This document shows, in pieces, positions 56,798 to 64,000 of a stretch of 64,000 nucleotides of DNA; positions within the stretch are counted from its first letter, which is position 1, and each line of letters opens with the position of its first letter. This stretch comes from Cycas panzhihuaensis. Taxonomy: Eukaryota; Cycadophyta. The stretch spans positions 229,345,741-229,409,740 of the forward strand of contig CM041465.1 in assembly GCA_023213395.1 (NCBI GenBank), written 5' to 3'. The translations under genes and the position numbers were made by a program. Under the pieces are notes generated by a model. That model ran no database searches and had not been told where the DNA came from. It worked only from the letters and a program-made list of their open reading frames with translations.

Positions 56798-58015
56798 ATG
56801 ATGAATAATCCATCAGTAATAGAAGAAGATGTGGATAACAGGGTTGATAAGTTTCATGAGATCATATCAAGCATGGACAAAGACTTAAAGCCTTTTCACA
56901 ATCTAGTAAACTCAATAGACAAAAAACTAGATATACCTAAAGAAGAGGGAGAAACTTCAAGAAATGGAAGGTTCCAGAAACAAGGGAATCATAAGAAAGA
57001 ATGCTAATTCAACAAAGGAGAATTCGAACCAAGTAAGGGGCTTAAGGGCACATACTTTTTTTAGAAAATTTTGACCCTAACAAATGAAGGGATATCCATA
57101 GTTAGATCATCGAGATGGAAATTTACTTCCAAGAAAGTGTCCTATCTAGCAAAGAACAAATCCTAGTGGCCTTTGTCCATTTATACGACAAAGCACTAAA
57201 AAGGTTCCATTGGTGGAGGAGATTCTATGGAGAGACAAAGAATGATAACTAGCTTTTCCTAAAGGAAAGCCTAATAGAACAATATTATGACACATGGAAT
57301 ACATATTACTCCGCCCAACTTATGTACCCACAACAAACATGCTCAATTCAGACCTACGCTAAACAATTTCAGACTTTACATAGCTTCGTCAATCATAAGA
57401 TCATGGAAGAACTCCTTATCTAGGCATACGTCATGGGACTTAAGGCAAATATCAAATACCGCATAAAGACAATAGGAGCAGTCACCTTGAGTGAAGCTAT
57501 TTGGTAGGCAAGAAACATGGAAGTAGAATATAGAGAAGGGAGGCCCAATTATGCCCGATCAAATGAACCTACCTCCTACTAAAACCCTAGCTTCCAACCA
57601 AATTGGAATAGGTTAGGGACAAATGTCGAACCCCTGCTCACAGGCAAGGGTAACAATGAGCCAAATAAATTGTCTAAAGAAGAACACCTAAGACGAGGAA
57701 CCTGCTTCAAGTGCAGAGGAAAGTGGAATCACAACCATCAATGCCCTTCAAAGAAGGTGTTCATGATCAATAATGAAGATGTTGACATTCTAGAGGAAGA
57801 AGAAAGATCACCAGATTTTCATGACAAAGCCAAAATTGAAGAACTCTTTAACACTAACACTGAAAACATGCAGATATCATTACAAGCCCTTACTGGAGAG
57901 ATTACCACCCTGCAAACTTTGTGGTTCCATGGGACAATGAAGGGAGCACAAGTAGCTATTCTCATAGACAATGAAAGCATGCATGATTTCATTAATAAAC
58001 CACCACAGAGAAGCT
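56798..58015 (+). pseudogene. gag: gag and protease of gypsy H
   Basis: ATG 56798 opens a charged N-terminus (MMNNPSVIEEDVDNRVDK) ending in a TAA at 57005-57007. The retrotransposon gag domain follows at about 57060-57480 (RFHWWRRF, WNTYYSAQL) with several stops. Zinc knuckle CFKCRGKWNHNHQC lies at 57703-57744. Protease has ILIDNESMHDFIN at about 57960 (Asp kept, DSG changed to DNE), and the frame is lost at about 58015. It is homologous to gag-protease of C. Confidence 0.9.
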
Positions 58016-61000
58016 GAGCTTACCCATCCAAGCACTCAACGTCTTCCAGGTTGTCGTTGCCAATGGTAAGACTATGAAATGTGGAGGATACTATCCTAAG
58101 GTGAATCTCCAAATTGGGGATTTTTCTGCAACAACATGCATCTTTGCCATTCTAATAGGATGAGTGGATACTGTCTTAAGAATCTAGTGGCTACAAACCC
58201 TGGGAAATATCATCACCAATTATAAAACCCAATTCATGAGTTTCTTCCAAAAGGGACACAAATATAGGTTGCAGGCACCTCCCATACCCCTAACGCAATT
58301 GGTGACCTCACACTGCATGGAGAAAATACTAAAGAAAGATCCTAGCGCATATATAATGACATGCTACAAAATTGTGATAGAAGATGTTCTAGTAGAAATA
58401 TAGGCCATCATAGATCAACATAGCATGGTCTTTGAAGAACCTCCCCAAGGACTACCCCCTGATCAAGGATGTTAACATCCCATCAAGTTGATACTAGGAG
58501 CAGCTCCTATAAACATCAGTCTATACTACCATCCCTATCATCTCAAGAGGGAAATCAAACAGATTACCAAGAAGCTTCTACATCAAGGATACCTTTCAAC
58601 TAGTACCAGCCCCTTCGCGTCGCCAATCATATTAAATCATAAGAAGGATGGTTCTATCGCATGTGTGTGGATTATGAGGGACTCTATAATATTACCATCA
58701 AGAATCATTACCCCATTCCATGGATTGATGATTTGTTGGATGAAATACATGGAGCAAAATATTTCTTAAAGATTGATCTTTGCTCAAGATGCTCTTAAAT
58801 CTATATCAAAGAAGAGGATGAGTACAAAACAACATTCTGTACACATGAAGGATTATTTTAGTTTTGGGTTATCTCATTTGGGCTAACAAATGCTACAACT
58901 ACCTTCTAGAATATAATGAACACAGTATTCAAACCCTTCTTACGCAAATTTGTGCTTTGTTTTTTTCGGCGTTATTCTAATTTACAACTCAACTTGGGAA
59001 TAACATTTAGAACATATTAAGACCGTACTGCAAGTTCTCGAAAGCAATCAATTCTTCGCCAATAAGAACAAATGCACTTTTGAAAAGACTAATCTAGAAT
59101 ATCTAAGGCATATCATTATCCAAGAGGCTATTAATATGGATCCAAAAAAGGTTCAAGCTATCATAGACTAGCCCACACCCAAAAACGTGATATGAATAAG
59201 AAGCTTCTTAGGAGTAGTTGGTTTTCTCCAAAGATTTATTAGAGGATACACACAAATCGCCTCTCCTCTAACTGACTTCATAAAAAGGGATGCTTTTTTG
59301 TGGAACCTAATAGTAGAAGGCACTTTTCAAGAATTGAAGGAGGTAATGACAAGAGCTCTTGTCTTGGCAACCCCTGATTTCTCTCAGCCATTCACCTAAA
59401 AGTGTGACATAGCCGGAGAAAAAATAGGGGTAGTTTTCCTCTAAAATGATCGACCATTGACATATGAGAGCTGAAAATTAAACACTAGGGAGTGACTTTA
59501 ACCCATTTATGACAAAGAAATGCTTGTAATTATGCATGCCATACGCCAATGGCGACAATACTTATTCAAAAATAGATTTGTGGTCAAAATTGACCATGAT
59601 AACCTTAACTATTTCCTCAATCAAAAGGCATTATTGGACAAACAACAAAAGTGGATAAGTAAGCCCTAAACCTTCAATTTAAACATTTTATACAAGAAAG
59701 GAAAATAGAACATTATTGTTGATGCCCTATCTTGGATACCAAAATACAAAAGAGAGGACGTCTCCCTACAAGCAATCTCTATAGCTACCCCAAGTTGGAC
59801 ACAAGAGTTGGTTCGAGAGTACTAGAATGATCCCCTTTCTCAAAAAGCATTGAAGGAAATCCAAGAACAAGAGACAATGAAATACGAGCTATAGGGAGCC
59901 TTGATTTTGTGGAAGGGAAAAATATTTATACCAACAACATCAGCTTTTAAGGAAAAAAGACTCGACGAAGTTCACTCTATGCCGACTGCTAGTCACATTA
60001 GGATCGATAAAACATACCACAAATTATGAAACACATTCTTTTGGAAGGAGATGAAAGTAAATGTCCACAAATTTGTCATGGAATATGACTCTTGCCAAAG
60101 AAACAAAAGTGAAAGTGTAAAAAGTCTTGGCCTACTCCAACCAGTACATATGCCGCAACAAAAATGGAAAAAGATCTCAATGGACTTCATTATTGGATTA
60201 CCTAAGTTAGAAGGTAAAGATGTTATTTTTGTGGTTGTTGACAAGTTAACAAAATATGCTCATTTTAGAGGAATACAATCAATAATGAAAGCCAACCAAG
60301 TTGTAGAAATCTTCATGAAGGAAATGCATTGCCTACACGGGCTTCCAAAAGTAATTGTCAGTGATCATGACCCAAAATTCTCTAGTCATTTCTAGCAAGA
60401 TCTGTTCAAATTAACTGGCACGAAATTATCCATAAGTACAACTTACCACCCCCACACAAATGGCGAAACAGAATTACAAAACAAGTGCCTAAAAGGATAC
60501 CTACGAAACTTTACTTCAAATAAACAACACTTATGGCACAAATGGCTCCATCTCACTTAATGGTGGTATAACACCACATATCATACTTCGGCAAAGATGA
60601 CCCTATTTCAAGCACTCTATGGTTTCGAACAACCATCTATCCTCACATGGACAAGGGTCTCACACATGTAATTTGTCCAAGAACAACAAGAATAGATGGA
60701 GCAAACAGTTTAAATATTGAAAGATAACTTAAACATAGCCAAGAATCAAATGAAGCAGCAAGCAGATTTACATAGTCTAGAAAGATTTGTTTTAATAGGA
60801 GACTGGGTTTTCTTAAAACTTCAATCGTATAAACAAACCACTATAAGGTAGATGAGTAAGCAAAAACTAGAACCCCGATTTTTTGGTCCATATCAAATCA
60901 TTGATAAAATGGAAGAAGTAGCATATAGGTTAGCACTACTACAAGGTAGCTGAATCCATAATGCCTTCCATGTCTCGTGCCTCGAGAAAAAAATTGGGCA

Positions 61001-61170
61001 AGACATCACCCCTCAAACAAAATTACTAGAACTAGATGAAGAGGGAAAAGTCATTATCGAACCAAAAGGCATCCTTCAGATTCAGACAAAGAGACTACAT
61101 TCCAGAGAAATCCAAGAATATCTTAGAAAATGGGAGACCTTCAATTTAGAAGACGCAACATGGGAATCAT
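58016..61170 (+). pseudogene. pol: pol of gypsy H (reverse transcriptase, RNase H, integrase, chromodomain)
   Basis: Reverse transcriptase at about 58540-59160: HLKREIKQ, SPFASPIILNHKKDG, then the catalytic FDD box is FGV (GGC 58968-58970, GTT 58971-58973), so both catalytic Asp are lost. RNase H lies at about 59230-59760. Integrase has a CxxC near 60090 (CQR) and a core at 60160-60500: MDFIIGLP, VSDHDPKF and TNGETELQNK keep the acidic residues. A GPY/F-like segment (RFFGPYQI) is near 60880, and VSCLEKK precedes a chromodomain (PKGILQIQTKR, LEDATWES) at about 61060-61170. Frameshifts and stops are frequent. Confidence 0.92.
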
Positions 61171-61202
61171 AAGAAAGGTATCGCCAACACCTAGGTTTAC
61201 CC

Positions 61203-61241
61203 ATGCTTTGAGGGCAAAGCATATTTTCAGGGGGAGAGACT
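61203..61241 (+). other. Pre-LTR hairpin and polypurine tract of gypsy H
   Basis: ATGCTTTG-AGGG-CAAAGCAT (61203-61222), then cagggggagaga before the 3' LTR. Same as in C. Confidence 0.82.
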
Positions 61242-61746
61242 TCTAGCATTCCTTTCCTTTTGTCTAGCCAACTTCATAGCACAATGTTTATTTAGCAGTC
61301 ATGTTGACTTATGGCAAATATTATTATTTTTGGCCGACTTCAGAGTATTCTCTGGTTGACCTTGTTTATCTGTTTTGGCTAACTTCCATCCTCTCTAATA
61401 GCCAAGCTCCCTAAGCCCTTTTCATCTACCTATTTCTAGAGATCCTCAACCCTATACTAGGGCATCTCAAGAGATTTTGGGCTACTGCATTTTCAAGCTT
61501 AAGGGCTACAGTTTTGGAGGACACCTCACTTTGAAGAGGAAGCCAGCATCAAGTGTTTTACTTGTAAGTTTTGCACATCATATTTACTATATTTTAATTG
61601 ATGTCTTTAATCTATTTCATATAGTATAGGAGTAAGTACCTTATATTACGTCATTTTATTAGATAGTTTGCATGCTTCTTCCATATTTGCATATTTTGTT
61701 GTATTTGCCTATCTTTTCTATAAAAATTCTTTGTGGAATCGCTTCA
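61242..61746 (+). repeat. 3' LTR of gypsy H (505 bp)
   Basis: TCTAGCATTCCTTTCC to AATCGCTTCA, followed by TSD CAACA. Confidence 0.93.
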
Positions 61747-64000
61747 CAACACTTCAGTTGTCAATTCTAGAGCATCTCGTCATATGGCTAGGGATGCAAA
61801 TTTGTTGATTGATATAGATGAGAGCAAGGGTGAAACAATGACCTTTGGTGACATGTCATTGTTGAAATTTTAGATGTTGCTAAAATTGCTCCTTTTAGTA
61901 ATGAACAAAGCCCTGCTTAGACATTTCCTAGTGGTAATGTGTTTCTAGTACCTAACATGTTTAGAAACCTACTCTTTATTAGTCAACTGGATAAGGAATA
62001 GATGAGTGCATTATTCAAAAATAGGAATGTGTAATTAGAGATAAAAAAGGCCAAGTGGTTGCTGTTGGTCACAAAGATCATGGCCTTTACAAATTAGATA
62101 CAACTCTTGGCAATACTTTGCCTTAGTTTCACACTCAATCACTGAAGATCAGTTATGGCATGAGAAACAAGATCATTTAAACTTGGATAGCATTAAGCTA
62201 ATGCATAGACTAAACATGGTGTATGGTTTACCCAAAATTTCTGTGGGTAAATGCCTTTGTGAAGCATGCCTCATGGAGAAATAGTATCAAAACCCTTTCA
62301 GAAGGGTAAAGCATGGAGAACACAAAACGTGTTGTAGCTGGTTCACTTAGATATATGTGGACCCATGCCCACTCAATCCAATGGAGGAGCTCTCTACTTC
62401 ATCAACTTCATTCATGATTTCTCACATAAAGTGTGGATATATTTCATTGAAAACAAATCAGAAGCTCTCACTAAGTCTAACAAATTTAAACTTTTAGCAA
62501 AGAACTAGTCATGCATGCAAATCAAAATACTTAGATTTGACAATGCTAGTAAGTATACATCAAAGGAGTTCAACCAATTTTACATTCAAAATAGCATCAA
62601 ATGACAATTTTTTGTCCCTTATACACTTTAGCAAAATGGTGTGGCAGAATGAATGAATCACACACTTGTTAGTAAAGCAAAGGCCATGATGCAACCAAAG
62701 GGTCTCTTACTATTTTATTGGGTAGAGGTAGTTCACATAATTATCTACTTGACAAATCAGAGTTCCACCAAAGCAGTATGGAGCATGGCACTAGAGGAGG
62801 CCTGGATTGGCCAAAAGCCAGTGGTCTGTCAACTTTGCACTTTTCGGTGCTCTACTTACATGCACATTTCATAGAAGCAAAGACAAAAATTTGATGATAA
62901 AAGTCTTAAGTGCATCTTCATTGGATATGCTATTGGTAGCAAAGCTTATAGGGTATACGACAACATCAGTAAAAAGATGCATGTAACTAGAGATGTAGTC
63001 TTTGTTGAAGATAATCAAGAACTGGACCTTGGCTCTATCCATATTCCCCTCAATAAAGGCAAAGCTATAGTTGAGGATTCTCTTCCCACAACTTCTTCTA
63101 TACCATGTTCTCCATTCGCATCTACATCATCTTCTTTGACCTCTTTAGAATCATTAGCTCCTCCACTTAGTTTTGGTAGCACATCAGAAACTCAACAACC
63201 TTTATAGGTGTAAAACATTGATGTGGTAACAACAATGGCAAAGAAACTAACCCAATGGTATCTTCAAACTATTTTTGGTGCACAATAGGTTAAAGGTAAA
63301 AGACCATTTGTAATGCAACAACAAAATATAAACTATACACTTATGGTTGAAGTGCTTAGTACAAAAGAGCCTTCCACTTTTGAGGAGACATGTAATGATG
63401 AAAAATGGAAAGTTGCAATGGATGAGGAAATCCATTCTATTCAAAAGAATGGAACATGGGACTTGGTTGATTTGCCTAAAAGCAAACAAGCAATTAGTAG
63501 CAAGTGAATTTATAAAACCAAGTTTCGATTTGATGGTTCAATTGGGCGACACAAAGCTCAACTAGTTGCAAAGGGGTTTAAACAAAAGAAGGCATTGACT
63601 ATGAGGAGACTTTTGTACCTGTCATCAACATTAATACTATCAAGATTGTAATGGCTTTAGCTGCTCAATGCAAATGGCCCATATATCAAATGGATGTCAA
63701 GAGTGTCTTTTCTAAATGGCGATCTGACTGAGAAGGTATATTTGGAACAACCTCCTAGTTATATTGTACATAACAAAGAACACTTAGTCTGTCGCCTCAA
63801 AAAAACCTTGTATGGTCTAAAGTAGGCACCACATGCATGGTACTAAAAAATCAATGATTATTTTCTGAGACATGGTTTTTATCGATCCTCATCAGACCCA
63901 AACTTATACATCAAAGTCTAGCACCAACATATTACTCTTGTCATGTTATATGTTGATGACTTAATAATCACTAGCAATGATACAAATATGATAGAAAATC
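61747..64000 (+). pseudogene. pol: pol of copia G (protease to reverse transcriptase, partial)
   Basis: Continues G after H. The protease context VVNSRASRHMA has Asn for the catalytic Asp and Arg for Gly. GAG-pre-integrase (WHEKQDH, CLCEACL) lies at 62157-62275. Integrase (62330-62900) has HLDICGP with Asp kept, but LDNASKY is altered at the second site; many stops follow. Reverse transcriptase runs from about 63380 (EETCNDEKWKVAMDEE) to the window end with intact YVDD at 63949-63960. Confidence 0.92.

Larger units (their letters stand above)
56133..61746 (+). mobile_element. Ty3/gypsy chromodomain element H (inserted in G)
   Basis: Complete 5.6 kb element with LTRs at 56133-56636 and 61242-61746 and a perfect TSD CAACA (56128-56132, 61747-61751). 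Gag, protease, reverse transcriptase, RNase H, integrase and chromodomain occur in chromovirus order. The LTRs differ strongly (roughly 12% by eye), so it is old. Confidence 0.95.
53029..64000 (+). mobile_element. Ty1/copia element G (in 3' LTR of D, cut by window end)
   Basis: Same family as L. 5' LTR, primer site, leader, gag, pol to reverse transcriptase. H is inserted at the gag-protease boundary. TSD candidate ataag (53024-53028); the partner lies beyond the window. Confidence 0.92.

Overview
This 64 kb window is eukaryotic, almost certainly nuclear DNA of a seed plant. It is AT-rich and consists mainly of LTR retrotransposons stacked inside one another. I see no host protein-coding gene, rRNA, tRNA, CRISPR array or bacterial-type operon. 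Primer-binding sites of the plant initiator-Met type (TGGTATCAGAGC and variants), plant-type Ty1/copia and chromodomain Ty3/gypsy polyproteins, and heavily decayed elements in deep nests fit a large plant genome. A gymnosperm is a reasonable guess, but I cannot prove it.

Layout. (1) 1-6676: copia element M, minus strand, cut by the window start, with one LTR, a 2.5 kb leader, gag and pol; it sits in the RNase H region of gypsy element J. (2) 6677-9870: J, plus strand, a non-chromodomain Ty3/gypsy: end of RNase H, integrase, then a separate decayed ORF between pol and a polypurine tract. (3) 9937-10681: probable solo LTR of the K family. (4) 10682-17092: 6.4 kb with no recognised gene, only small tandem repeats and hairpins. 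(5) 17093-53028: copia D, the outer host, in three pieces. Copia A (17281-34423, TSD TCTTT) lies in D's 5' LTR. Inside A are copia B (18455-26299, TSD TAATC, in gag) and gypsy C (30660-34401, TSD CATAT, in the 3' LTR). C itself carries a solo LTR, K (31454-32236). Copia E (35685-52257) lies in D's reverse transcriptase. Inside E are copia L (39448 to about 45685, without a 3' LTR) and copia F (47123-52251, minus strand, TSD TTAAC). (6) 53029-64000: copia G, in the start of D's 3' LTR and cut by the window end; chromodomain gypsy H (56133-61746, TSD CAACA) sits at its gag-protease boundary.

Insertion order follows from the nesting: D before A, A before B and C, C before K; D before E, E before L and F; D before G, G before H. 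LTR divergence judged by eye agrees in part: the A pair is clearly more diverged than the B and C pairs nested in it. Every coding region is broken. F is the best preserved. Many stops are TAG, TAA or TGA at positions where a relative has CAG, CAA or TGG.

The least explained signals are (a) the long copia leaders of M, B, L and G, which share a series of potential stem-loops with compensatory or wobble-preserving changes; (b) the extra ORF downstream of pol in J; (c) the in-frame loss of reverse transcriptase and most of integrase in gypsy C; and (d) a dense GTACG motif cluster in solo LTR K.
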